From contig SMSO01000035.1 of assembly GCA_004764695.1 (NCBI GenBank), forward strand, positions 2,354,001 to 2,418,000: 64,000 nucleotides of DNA. The letters run 5' to 3'. How positions within the stretch are numbered: position 1 is the stretch's first letter; the number at the start of each line of letters is the position of its first letter. Shown here in pieces: positions 10,801-20,943 of the stretch. This stretch comes from Schizochytrium sp. TIO01. Taxonomy: Eukaryota > Sar > Bigyra > Thraustochytrida > Thraustochytriidae. The notes beneath the pieces were generated by a model. The model did not search any database. It was not told where the DNA came from and saw only the letters and a list, made by a program, of their open reading frames with translations. The translations under genes were made by a program, and so were the position numbers.

Positions 10801-11886
10801 TGTATATGGGAAGAGATTAGCTCAACCTATAAAGCAGTCCGCAATAAAAATAGAAAAAGCTAACAGAATGTACGCCAAACAAAAGATCTTGTAAGCGGCT
10901 CAAAGCTATATAAGCTTTTAACTCACAAGGCCCAAACAAGAATATGAGAGTTGAAGAGGTCAAGGCACCTAACCTGCCAAAAGCTGCAATCCGAAACACA
11001 ACAACAAGATATAGCCAGCCTTTGCACCAATTGCAAAAGTTAATGTAACCCTAACTGCAATTTCTATAATGAGATTAACTTGAAGCCCGCCTTGGTTACG
11101 GTGAATCTCCTTGTCGTTTCTAATTGAGATCCTATCGTGAACAGGGCTCGTCAATGTGGTCGATGCGAGCGAGCTTCTTCAACCTCAGAATCCACAGCTC
11201 GTCTCTCCAGACGAGTATTTCCTCAAGGTCTTGGTCAAGGAGGTGCACCTAAGCCCTTTCAGACCCACCCTTGAGCGGGACGTCGGCTGTCTCCGCAGCC
11301 TCTCAGGCCGCGTTAAGTCTCGCCCGAGCGGATTTGATGTGGCTCTGGGGTTTTGATCTCGAGCGCCTCGTCGGATTTACATCTGAGCCTACCTTTTACC
11401 GAGGATACACTCTATAACTTTATTATCTATTTTCAAAATACTTCCCCATATATGTCTCTTTCTAACATCTTGACTATCTTACTTAAATACCCCCTATCGG
11501 CAAAACCATTGTCGGCAGTATTAACTTTATTCCGGGGGGTATATTGCAACGTATCTGATAAATTAATGTTAATAACAGTATTAACAAATGTTGGTCGGGG
11601 AAACAAAGAATTGCAGAATAGCCAGCGAAGTTCTGCGAAGGGAGTGAAGGAGAGAGAAGAGGCGGTCGTTGAGGCAACATTGCCAGTGAGTTATAGAGCA
11701 TTATAACTCACAATCTGTGGCAGAAAAGAAGTGAAGCAAATATCGCCAAAGTACAATATCATGATTTTATACAGTAGAGAATAGGAACCGCCGAGAGGTT
11801 GGAAAGTTGAGTTGAAATCGACGATCAAATCGCATTCGAAGTTGAAGTTGCGAAGTGCAGGTCTTTGCGAGGAAGCGTTGAGCAGG
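10801..11886. other. Upstream region shared by XPD (-) and SEM1 (+)
   Basis: About 1.1 kb between divergent genes. The first 300 bases are AT-rich. A GC-richer island at 11145-11356 carries an open frame lacking any methionine (listed separately). 11360-11800 is AT-rich again, with CTTTTACC-type pyrimidine stretches and no gene. Confidence 0.5.
11145..11356 (+). other. Possible exon or non-coding RNA in a GC-rich island
   Basis: The frame ending with TGA at 11354-11356 opens immediately after a TGA at 11138-11140. A good 3' splice site lies at 11144 (GTGAACAG) with TTTCTAATTGA about 30 bases upstream, the same branch-like motif as in the confirmed introns here. The roughly 69 encoded residues contain no Met and have coding-like third-position GC, but no upstream exon in a coherent frame was found and no family is recognised. 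A structured ncRNA is an equally good explanation. Confidence 0.25.
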
Positions 11887-12150
11887 ATGCTTTCGCGCAA
11901 GAAGACAAGTGGAAAGGGCAAAGGCGACAAGGTTGGTGCCGATAAGGCAGCACCTAGTACGGCGCCTGTGGACAGCAAGAAGCTTCTCATGATGCTCGAG
12001 GAAGACGATGAATTTGAAGAGTTCGAGACGGAGCAGTTCGCCGCACCCAAGGACGACAAGGAGGTCAAGCAGAAGTGGCAGGAGGACTGGGACGATGATC
12101 TTGCTGACGACGACTTTATCTCACACCTTCGCAAGGAGCTCAAGCTCTGA
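11887..12150 (+). CDS. SEM1: SEM1/DSS1, 26S proteasome and TREX-2 small acidic subunit
   Basis: An 87-residue protein from ATG 11887; the frame is open upstream to 11812, but that extension is basic and not like the family, so the internal Met is preferred. The C-terminal half carries the DSS1 signature: an acidic cluster EDDEFEEFETEQF followed by QKWQEDWDDDLADDDF and a final helix ISHLRKELKL. SEM1 is an intrinsically disordered subunit of the proteasome lid, of the TREX-2 mRNA export complex, and in many organisms a BRCA2 partner; the aromatic residues spaced among acids make the contacts. The N-terminus is a Lys/Gly/Ala-rich tail. Usual family length is 70-90 residues. High confidence. Confidence 0.93.
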   Translation: MLSRKKTSGKGKGDKVGADKAAPSTAPVDSKKLLMMLEEDDEFEEFETEQFAAPKDDKEVKQKWQEDWDDDLADDDFISHLRKELKL

Positions 12151-12836
12151 GCCAGTTGAGAGATCAAATCATGCAGGGTCCAAACTCTCAGAAACGCGAA
12201 TCTGAGATCGAAGTTGTTTTGAAGCTGCATCTTGGATGGCCAGAAATCAGAATCTACACCGTTTCTTGAGCTGCTCAAGATATGAAGTTTGAGGACTGCA
12301 ACATGATATTCGGCCTTGGCTTTGGCCTCTGTCCTCATTACGTTGAAGTCGAGATCGTATATTCTTTCACATCAAACTTATCACCACTTAATCACTTACT
12401 CAATTACCCACGAGGCGAGAAATGTATCAAGCAAGGGACCCTGCTGATCGCGGAGCAGGGTCTCGTGAATAAGGATAGTGACCTTGGATTCACACAAGTC
12501 TGCGTATCCCTTTCCTCCGCTCGTCGCCACTCAGGACGATCTTCTGTACTCGTCGAGAGTCATTTCACTAATATATGAAACCATTTTTAATGCTTTAAGA
12601 TCGATATCAAAGAGAAGCAGTTGGGCACTTGGAAAACACTATTAATTGGAAGAACCTAACAGCCTGTCAATGCGTAAATGACTTGCATAGGTGAATTTTT
12701 TTGTGCTAGATTGACAATTGAGCATTACTCAAAAGGTCAATGATCTTCTTACTGAGACGCACAAGGTGAGGGTTTACTTTGAAAAGAGTGAAATCGTGTA
12801 GAATTAGACTTATGATATATAGGATATATGGATCTT
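12151..12836. other. Intergenic region between convergent genes, with a hairpin
   Basis: 3' flanks of SEM1 and of the giant scaffold gene. Contains the hairpin at 12435-12464. The 12282-12578 frame is short and resembles nothing known. Confidence 0.5.
12435..12464. other. Perfect inverted repeat (stem-loop)
   Basis: GACCCTGCT at 12437-12445 pairs exactly with AGCAGGGTC at 12454-12462 around an 8-base loop (GATCGCGG); one G-T and one G-C pair extend it to 11 bp. It lies between two converging 3' ends, so it could be a 3' UTR structure or transcription-end element. Function inferred only. Confidence 0.5.
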
Positions 12837-15800
12837 TTAACCTTCTGGTGACAAACCGTCATACGGCGTTAAACTGTACATGTTAAGTAGTTGATCATTC
12901 GCGCCTGCTCCCTCCACAGAGTCAGCGAGCCAAGCACCAAGCTCATAGAAGTTATAGGCCATTGCATAGTGCAAAGCTGTTTGACCCTGATTGTTCTGAT
13001 GATTTGGATTTGCTCCTTTTTCATAAAGAAATTTGGCTACCTTGAGCCTTCCGTTCTGTGCTGCAATTGTAAAGAGAGTGTTTCCATGCTCATCGGGTTT
13101 GTTAATAAACCATTGGAGGCGATTGAGATTGTCCGTGTACCGCGTACCAAATGCTTCTACATATTGATTCTCAATATCGACAGGGTCGAACCTACGATCA
13201 GGCAGGAGTTGCATAGCTTCACGCAAGTCCTTAATCTTGCCATGCCGAGACATAGATATGAGTTTGTCAGGGTGGGCTTGGAGGCTAGAGGCAGCTGTCT
13301 CTGGATTTCCGTTTGCTCCATCGTCAACACTATCTACAGATGGTATAGCTGGAAGACCACCAATGCCACCACCAACACCGCCACCAACGCTGGCACCAAA
13401 ACTTGACCCAGTCATTGCACTACCTCCATTCGAAGAGTTCTTCGCAGCTTGGATACTGAGCATACTGCTGCTGGAAAGAGTTGAGTTAGCCATAGACTTT
13501 GCTGAGTGAGTTTCCTCCAATCGGCGAAGTTTTGTGATTGAGTTCAAGATCTTCTTTCGGTGCAAGTTGTGTTCAATTCCAAGCGTGTTACGTAGGTCAT
13601 CGTCATTGAGATCGTATAAGAAAGCACCATCGATAGCAGCATCGGAAAAGCATGAACGATACTGTTTGAGTTTAAGGGTGCCAAGCCAATCTCCGACGTC
13701 CTCGACAGTCCATGAAGAGACATTCAGAGCGTCCTGGTCTTCTGGCATTTGGCCCTTCTGGTATGCAGGACGAAAGTGCCCATCTGCATTGATGGACCCA
13801 CCTCCACTATTAGAACTATCCGAACTCGCATCTCCCAGCCTGGATCCACCACCGGGGGTACTACCACCACCCCGTGCACCACTCAAAATAGCTTGTAGTT
13901 CATTCTGACCCGACGCAGTTCCTGCAGGCCCACTTAAGACAGTATTAAGAGCACCGACCTTCCGCATGGCTCTTACCATGTTCAAGCTACTAAAATATGT
14001 CAGTGACATGCTCATAAAACCAAATTTCATGAGTGACTCAGTCGATTGCATCATGTTATTTGCTTGTTGTTGCTGCTGAGGTGTTGGGCCTGCATACCCT
14101 GGCATTCCACCCAATATATTCCCACTACCTTGGCCATTCGGTACAGCTGTTGCCGTAGCTTCAGAAAGCACCAGTTCTCCTCGTGTCTGCTGCCTCCTCT
14201 TGATTTGTTCAAGCTCTTGCTGTTGCTCCTCAAGCAACACAACAAGCTTTCTTTCAAGGTCACGAAGCTCTTCTTCTTTCCCTTGTCTTGTACGATCAAT
14301 AGTTTGTAGCTTAGTTTCCAAATTTTTGAGGCGTTCTTTGCGGTCAGCAATTTTACCCAACATGATTCCAAACTCATGGTCTAAACGCATCTTCTGTTCC
14401 CGAAGTTCGATCCGCGCTGCCTCGTCTAGCACACCTTTCGCCTCTGTCTCAACTGCGGTGAGCTCGTGCATTTCTTTCTCGAGTGAGCGTACACCTTTAT
14501 CGAATTCCGCGATTTCGCTCAGGAGAGCTTCTACTTTTTCCTCTGTTTCGACCTTTTCGCGAGTGAGCATTGAGACTTCACTCTGCAGACGCGTGCCATG
14601 CAGTTTATGCTCAAGAAGCATCTGACGTCCAAAGTCAATTCCTTGAGATTGGGCCTTTGAAAATAAATACTTGTCGCGCTCCAACGAAGCCCTACCTCGT
14701 CCTCGATGGCCTCGGTATACGCGCTGAATATCGATAGCTGCATTTCGCTCACGGCGTAGTTTCCATGTGAGTTTTCTAGCAATATGGGCTCTCACCATGT
14801 TCTGGATAGCAACCGCGGCCCTGCGGCGCTTCGATTTGATATCCTCCACTCGACGTTTGCCCTGACGCCCACGGAAAATGCGCTGCATATGGCGTGCAGC
14901 CACAACTTGCTGCCGTCGTTCACGAAAGAGATCTCGACCAGCTTTACCACGCCAACACCGTTGAACGAGTCGAGCGGCCCACTCTTCCTGTCGTCTTTGC
15001 TCCAATTCGTCGCGAGCAAGTTTGGCACGCCATTTAGACTGAATCAAGAGAGCTGCGCGTGTAGTACGTAGCTTTTCTGCTAGCGTGCGGGCAAGAAACG
15101 CTCTCCAAGCACGTTGAATTACCGAAGCTGCCCGAACTAGTTTCGCTAACCTCTTTCGATTCCTAGCAATACGCCATTGCATATATTCACGCACCTCTGG
15201 TACTTGAACAGGCTGAAGAACTTGTGTAGCACCGCCGCCACCAAAACGAGGGTTATACTCGTCTTCTTCATCGCTATCGTGTTGTGTGTTATTGCGACGC
15301 TTTTGAGCCCAGTCGAAATTGCGCATTGTTGGGTCGAATGACGCAGCCGTGGGTTGCGCATCAGCAAATGAAACCCCACTAGCAGGCTTTTTGGACTTTC
15401 CATCGCCGTTGGGTTCATTTTGACCATGGCGTTTTGGGGAACCCACATAGGCGCGTGCATTTAGTCCAGTTTCCTCACGATAGTGCTGCCATCGGACCTT
15501 TTCAGCCTGTGGGTTCTCAGCGGGGTCGTCGCTCTCGTTTAGACGGTTAATGTGGTCTGGTGATGATCCTGGCGAGTTGGGATGAGCTGCACCTATTGCA
15601 TGAAATGCTTTGTCGGTGCCTGAAGCTGAATTTTGAGGGGCAAAAGGATTCGTCTCAACTGTACCCTCGCGTCGAGCCCGATCTAATGTACCAAGTACGT
15701 TATCAATGAATCTGTCTTCAAAAAATTGAATCTTGGACCCTTCATCTCGAGATGTGCGCTTGTTACCGCCGCCGCGAAGCCTTCGTGTCCTACCTGGAGA

Positions 15801-18800
15801 CTTGAGCTCTTGATGGTCTTCGTTCGTAGGAAGAAAAGCAACATCGTGGTTTTCATGGTACCCTGTGCATAGTTGCTCTATAAGATCTGAGATGGGACGA
15901 CGGCATTCCTGAAATAGTTCGTGGCCACTTTTCAACCAAATTACACACGGGCGCGTTCGATCACGAAGACATTGCCTAATTGACTTGACCTCTCCGCCAC
16001 GAAGCTTTACCACAGGCTCTACATGAAGAGGCTTGACCAACCCACCTTGAGATGATTGCACAAGAATAATGGGTTTTTCTAGGTTCTTAAGGTGAGGACG
16101 AACGTCTAAATGGGCTAAAGAGCCTTTGCAAATCTGCATTCGCCCTTCGAGGGTAATTGGATTATGTACCGCTGTATATAAGTTCAGAGCAAGTGGGGTA
16201 GAAACTTTGCTCAGGTACGAAGAGGAGAAGAGAAAGCGGGTGTAGAAATAAATAGGCAAATCAGGCCGCGTTGCTGGTGCACATGAGAACACATTCATGC
16301 AATCATGTAGAACACCAGCTAAGTGTGGGTCAATATGCGTAAACCCATTGAGGCTGAGAAGGGCTCTCATTTTTGGTGGACGACAATTGATCGCGTACTG
16401 CATTGCAATATTTGCACCATTTCCAAAACCCATCAGATAGAATGGAGCTGCGTATGGCCCACGTGTCTCAAGTTCGCGTGTACCATTATAATCCACGTGC
16501 CGAAGCAGTGCATCTAAACAAGGATAATAGTATTCATTATTCAGAACAGCGTCTGATCTCCATTCTGTAAATGCTTGTCCAGGAAGATTGAAGACAAGTA
16601 CTTGGAGACCTGGGTATTTTGTCACGATAGGCCCAAAAAAGATTTGCATCGTCTCGTAGGTGTCAAAAAAGTCATGAACAACAACAATATTAAACAAGCG
16701 AGAACCCTGTCTCTTCTTACCAAGTACCATGTACGGGAATGCAGTGTCAGCATCCATTTGAAAGACCCCGGCGACGGGGGCATCCTCGTCGAGATTATTA
16801 CGAGGCATTGGTAGAGTAAGCTTGACCACATCTGATGATGTCATTAGTCCGCTTGTCGTTGGACGCATGATGGGCAAATCATTCTTTTCCGAAGTAGATT
16901 TCTTCCCCGTCTTTCGAGCAATCTTTTGTCGAGCTGCCTTAGATGGTCTATGTTGAGGGATAGCAGCTTTAACTGTATTCAAAAGGGACATTTCATCAAC
17001 CGGCTTGCTGACGCACCCATCATAGCCTACGTCCATATACATGCGCAAATCTTCAGGCGCTGTTTCAGCAGAAAACGCAATAAGGGGTAGACGCATTTTA
17101 TCTGGATCTGATTTCTTTTCTCTCTTTCGTAAAAGCTTAGCAATCTCTAATCCATTGAGAGTCGGTAGTAGCGTTGAGGTAATAAAAAGATCAAAGTGAT
17201 TGTCGCGACACATTTCCAGGGCAGGAGGTCCATCAGAAAACGAAGTGACAACATATTCTGCTTCTTTCAACATTGCACATACCAACTCACGAACTTCCTC
17301 GTCTTCCTCTGCAAAGAGAATTTGACCTTTGTAGCCCTCGTCAGCTTTTTCATTCGACGCTAGCTTAGGTTTCCGCCCTCGCGAAACTCTATTGTCCCTT
17401 TTACCTGGACTTTTAGGAGCTAGATCCTCAGATCCCTTTTGACCGTATTTACGTTCTCGCGTACCACGTAGGTAGCTTTCTAAATCATCAAATTTACTCA
17501 GACTTTCGTGTTCCTCCTGCAACCTCTTTGCCTCAGCTCGGGAGCATGTCGCACCTTCACTAGCCTTGATTACAGCATTAGCAACATGTTGTGCGCGTTC
17601 AACAACTTTTCGATCCTGCTCCTCGCGTAATTGAGCAGCGGTGGGAATCTCTGGAACTGAGCGATTAGGCAAGAGTCCAGGAAGCTCTTGAATATATTTC
17701 CGTGCTGATCTAATAGGTGATGGCGTTCGCGTTCGCTCTGCTTGATTTTGGTGGTCAAGTTCTCTTCGACGTCTACCCTTTACGGATAAACGCTCTATCA
17801 AATTCTCCCGTGCTGATGCTTGCTGTGAGTTATATTGTGCTACCTCTCGTTTTGACTGCTTCAGGCTTTCGCTTAACATGATCTCCCTTGCTCGATCTAG
17901 CGTACAATAAATACGATAGCAGTTTGGACACACTGTGACTTGCTGGTAGTAGTGACTCAAAGGTACACCTCCATGTTCTTCTAACATGTGCTCCCTTGCA
18001 TCAAGACCCTCAATACCACGATCTTTGGGGCGTGCATACGTGTCAGCTCCGGGCGGTTTCTTTTCTTGTGCGAAGGCCCCAACAGGAGCACCTTTCACCC
18101 CCATGCGCTCAACTAAGCCCCGTTTTTCCTTTCTTGCCATTGCGATCGATTTCATAGGCAGATTGTAACTTTCGTATTGAGGCTTGGCGTAGTGTTGTAA
18201 TCTCTCAGTAACTTCAGAGCCAGGCCCAGTAGCTTCTAATCTCTGACCTAGTGCTAAAAGCGCTTCCTCATGCCCTTGAGGTGTAGACATACTGAATCCC
18301 ATCTTCATCGCCATCATTTCCAATTCACTACCAGAAAAAAGTCGCCGAGCGAGAGTGAGACCAGCTTGCCCACCTTTTACTGATAACGAGCTGTATTTTG
18401 CGTTTAACACCGGTGGTTCCTGTACAGGAAAATCGCAAAAATCGCCTCTACAATTAAATGGGTTGGGATAGTGCTGATCGATTACAGGGGGTGCTTCAAT
18501 GTGAATGTGTCCACTTGGATCAAGTGCTGCTCCACTTGTTCCTGAAATTGTAAAGTTGCTAGCATTTCGCTTTCGTATTGAGGTTTGATCATTGTGCTTT
18601 GTGTGGTTTTGGCGTCGTCTCCCGTTGCGTTTTTCTTCATAATCATGTTCTATGATGTGCTCTTCCGTAGTTCTTTCGTTTCCATCCCCTGCTGATTTGG
18701 TTTCCAATTGATCTGCCACAACTTGTTCTTCATTATCTGGCCTCAAGTCGAAGTTTTCTACATTTGCGGCAGCATGGCCAACTTGGATACCTAGTGCAAC

Positions 18801-19784
18801 TGCATCAGTGGCATTCGCCCGTGGAGATCGAAACCTCGCACGTTCACCAGACCTTCTACGACGCCCTCTCTGTCGCCTTCCCAAGGGCTGGTCTCCGCTT
18901 CCAGAAATAGGAGAAAACATGTCTCGGGGTGACTTCGTTAAAGATGTGTCAAGTCTTGAAAGTCGTATTGCTGTATGTGCTGCCTTAGGGGACCTATTTT
19001 CTTCTATGAGTTCGTAGTCCTCGGCGCTTTTCTGGGCATTATGTTCATGAAGGGCGAGCCCTGCATCACAAATCCATGTGAGCCATGGGCGCTCTTCATG
19101 ATCCATGAGAAATTCTGCTTTAAGTTTATGTACGATGACTTTATGTTGCAATTGCAAATAGCTGATGACAGTATGCATGCATTGTCGCAACAAGTTTCGC
19201 AACGACAAAGCCCGACATTTGGTTGCTTCTCCTAATTTTCGTGCTCCAGATACGCTATCCCAGGTGAGTGGGCGGCACTGAGCCTCCAAGACTCCACCAT
19301 TTAATACGCCCCCTCCTTTGTTTTGATCATCGGAAGCTTTCCATTCACAGATGTACAAATTTCGTGGTCCTCCTCGTGGATAAGGAATGTAGGTTTGCAA
19401 AGCAACTGTTCGGCTCAAATCGAGAGCGTTGCCAAGATCTGCTAGGGCGACAAGACGGATTTCTCCGGATCTTAAATAAGCAATACACGAAGATTCTTGC
19501 ACATTATAAGATCTGCCAAAGCGACTGATGAGCATCTCAGTGCTTGTCGCCCGTTTTTTAATTATCTCGCCAGAAGACCCGGTGAGTAGCCATCGGTCTA
19601 CTTCCCCCGATGTTTTCATCAGCACAGTTTCGGCAAGCAGAAGTTCACATTTGACATGTCCGTCAAGTATCCATAAATGTCGAAGTGCCCAGGCCCCAGC
19701 ATCACGAGGGTTTGCAGGCAGCGGCAAGCGCTGCTCAAGCTTTGCTGCAGTGCCCTTACTTGTACCTTCGCGAGACTTTGACAT
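12837..19784 (-). CDS. Giant multidomain scaffold: pseudo-receiver, pseudo-hydrolase, IQ repeats, SAM, ankyrin
   Basis: An intron-less 2315-residue protein. In order: an N-terminal conserved-looking region (1-245); disordered basic/acidic stretch; a small CPNCYRIYC cysteine cluster at 619-627; a response-regulator receiver fold at about 820-942 with acidic pocket EED (826-828), S905 and conserved K927, but Ser870 where the phospho-accepting Asp should be; an alpha/beta-hydrolase at about 1015-1305 whose nucleophile elbow is GFGNG (1119-1123), Gly1121 replacing Ser, though a His (1288) remains; six IQ motifs at about 1552-1698 (calmodulin or myosin-light-chain type sites); a coiled coil at about 1725-1870; a SAM domain at 2023-2088; and ankyrin repeats at about 2170-2290. 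Both enzyme-like domains appear dead, pointing to a signalling or cytoskeletal scaffold. It shares an upstream region with the kinesin-2 gene; a flagellar role is only inference. Confidence 0.9.
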   Translation of the reverse strand: MSKSREGTSKGTAAKLEQRLPLPANPRDAGAWALRHLWILDGHVKCELLLAETVLMKTSGEVDRWLLTGSSGEIIKKRATSTEMLISRFGRSYNVQESSCIAYLRSGEIRLVALADLGNALDLSRTVALQTYIPYPRGGPRNLYICEWKASDDQNKGGGVLNGGVLEAQCRPLTWDSVSGARKLGEATKCRALSLRNLLRQCMHTVISYLQLQHKVIVHKLKAEFLMDHEERPWLTWICDAGLALHEHNAQKSAEDYELIEENRSPKAAHTAIRLSRLDTSLTKSPRDMFSPISGSGDQPLGRRQRGRRRRSGERARFRSPRANATDAVALGIQVGHAAANVENFDLRPDNEEQVVADQLETKSAGDGNERTTEEHIIEHDYEEKRNGRRRQNHTKHNDQTSIRKRNASNFTISGTSGAALDPSGHIHIEAPPVIDQHYPNPFNCRGDFCDFPVQEPPVLNAKYSSLSVKGGQAGLTLARRLFSGSELEMMAMKMGFSMSTPQGHEEALLALGQRLEATGPGSEVTERLQHYAKPQYESYNLPMKSIAMARKEKRGLVERMGVKGAPVGAFAQEKKPPGADTYARPKDRGIEGLDAREHMLEEHGGVPLSHYYQQVTVCPNCYRIYCTLDRAREIMLSESLKQSKREVAQYNSQQASARENLIERLSVKGRRRRELDHQNQAERTRTPSPIRSARKYIQELPGLLPNRSVPEIPTAAQLREEQDRKVVERAQHVANAVIKASEGATCSRAEAKRLQEEHESLSKFDDLESYLRGTRERKYGQKGSEDLAPKSPGKRDNRVSRGRKPKLASNEKADEGYKGQILFAEEDEEVRELVCAMLKEAEYVVTSFSDGPPALEMCRDNHFDLFITSTLLPTLNGLEIAKLLRKREKKSDPDKMRLPLIAFSAETAPEDLRMYMDVGYDGCVSKPVDEMSLLNTVKAAIPQHRPSKAARQKIARKTGKKSTSEKNDLPIMRPTTSGLMTSSDVVKLTLPMPRNNLDEDAPVAGVFQMDADTAFPYMVLGKKRQGSRLFNIVVVHDFFDTYETMQIFFGPIVTKYPGLQVLVFNLPGQAFTEWRSDAVLNNEYYYPCLDALLRHVDYNGTRELETRGPYAAPFYLMGFGNGANIAMQYAINCRPPKMRALLSLNGFTHIDPHLAGVLHDCMNVFSCAPATRPDLPIYFYTRFLFSSSYLSKVSTPLALNLYTAVHNPITLEGRMQICKGSLAHLDVRPHLKNLEKPIILVQSSQGGLVKPLHVEPVVKLRGGEVKSIRQCLRDRTRPCVIWLKSGHELFQECRRPISDLIEQLCTGYHENHDVAFLPTNEDHQELKSPGRTRRLRGGGNKRTSRDEGSKIQFFEDRFIDNVLGTLDRARREGTVETNPFAPQNSASGTDKAFHAIGAAHPNSPGSSPDHINRLNESDDPAENPQAEKVRWQHYREETGLNARAYVGSPKRHGQNEPNGDGKSKKPASGVSFADAQPTAASFDPTMRNFDWAQKRRNNTQHDSDEEDEYNPRFGGGGATQVLQPVQVPEVREYMQWRIARNRKRLAKLVRAASVIQRAWRAFLARTLAEKLRTTRAALLIQSKWRAKLARDELEQRRQEEWAARLVQRCWRGKAGRDLFRERRQQVVAARHMQRIFRGRQGKRRVEDIKSKRRRAAVAIQNMVRAHIARKLTWKLRRERNAAIDIQRVYRGHRGRGRASLERDKYLFSKAQSQGIDFGRQMLLEHKLHGTRLQSEVSMLTREKVETEEKVEALLSEIAEFDKGVRSLEKEMHELTAVETEAKGVLDEAARIELREQKMRLDHEFGIMLGKIADRKERLKNLETKLQTIDRTRQGKEEELRDLERKLVVLLEEQQQELEQIKRRQQTRGELVLSEATATAVPNGQGSGNILGGMPGYAGPTPQQQQQANNMMQSTESLMKFGFMSMSLTYFSSLNMVRAMRKVGALNTVLSGPAGTASGQNELQAILSGARGGGSTPGGGSRLGDASSDSSNSGGGSINADGHFRPAYQKGQMPEDQDALNVSSWTVEDVGDWLGTLKLKQYRSCFSDAAIDGAFLYDLNDDDLRNTLGIEHNLHRKKILNSITKLRRLEETHSAKSMANSTLSSSSMLSIQAAKNSSNGGSAMTGSSFGASVGGGVGGGIGGLPAIPSVDSVDDGANGNPETAASSLQAHPDKLISMSRHGKIKDLREAMQLLPDRRFDPVDIENQYVEAFGTRYTDNLNRLQWFINKPDEHGNTLFTIAAQNGRLKVAKFLYEKGANPNHQNNQGQTALHYAMAYNFYELGAWLADSVEGAGANDQLLNMYSLTPYDGLSPEG

Positions 19785-20943
19785 TCTTTCTAGCTCGCTT
19801 CAAGGCTGTCTGCACACACAGACGACTTTTGATGCGGCGTGCACTGCCACACGTGAAGCAGGACCACGGCTCCACGTGCGTAGGTTTATCTTGATATCAC
19901 CTTGTCAATTCATGCACATGTACTCCGACCGCATGCCTTGCTCCTCTCTAAGGTGAACCTTCTAAAGTTTTCTTGACTTTGGTGTGTATTATGAACGAGG
20001 ATAAACAAGCAAATAAAGGGGAACGAGAGAGAAGTTCCTATGATTAAGAATGAATAATGTGTGATCAGTGTCGCACAAGACCACCTTTTTTTGTTTTAGC
20101 GTTCTCTTTGTATGGAGATTTAGTTGGAATATGAACAGGTCAAAAGGGAAAATATGTATATTTAAAAAACGATCAATTATCTGTATCCATTACTCTAGGT
20201 GCAAGAGTTGAACAAAGAAGAAACAACGTCGCAAGGTTCTGATAGCGAACTTTGGCTTCTACACAACGTCGCTGACAAAATGATTTACTCTGGGCTCGAT
20301 TGTTACATGCAACAGAAAGTCCTTTTTTTTTTTTTTCAAAGAAGAAAGAAAATTATATAAAAAGGTCTTCCTCCTGGGACAATGTATCCGTTGGGAGGGT
20401 TCGCCGTCGAGTTGTGACTGTTCAATGTTAACGTTGAAACTGTCGAATTGCACAATGAAAGAGCTCAAGTTATGTAAAAGTCTAAATTTTAGCATGTAGG
20501 AGGAGCAGAAGGTTAAAATGAAAGGGAGGGAAGCTTTCAATTGTTGACAAACAAAAGAGTGGTTTATTGAGTTAACAATTTACTTGTTTGAGTTAGCACT
20601 ACTGCTTCGCTCCTCTCTTGTCAGCTATAAATTCTTTATTCGTATAGAATTACCTTTAGTGCATGCAAAAACAATCACTCAATCAATACTACTTGTATTA
20701 ACTAGCAACCACTCTTATTCACGATTATTGAAAGTACATCTGCTTTTAGCGCGACGAACAGCAAACCTGCACGGCGGCTACGATTGCCGATTCGTCAAAG
20801 AGCAGCACATAGGTGCAGGGCTCTTGACAACGTGGAGTTTTCATACCAAACAGCGCACCATTGTGAAGGACTTTATTTGGTGACAATACCTCATTGTGAC
20901 ATTTGCCTTGCAAAGTTTCCTCTAAGTTCAATTGTGAGAGACA
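19785..20943. promoter_or_regulatory. Divergent upstream region of scaffold and kinesin-2 genes
   Basis: 1.16 kb between two head-to-head start codons. AT-rich, with a 14-base T run at 20323-20336. No specific binding site identified; a shared bidirectional control is possible but the spacing is long enough for two separate promoters. Confidence 0.4.
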
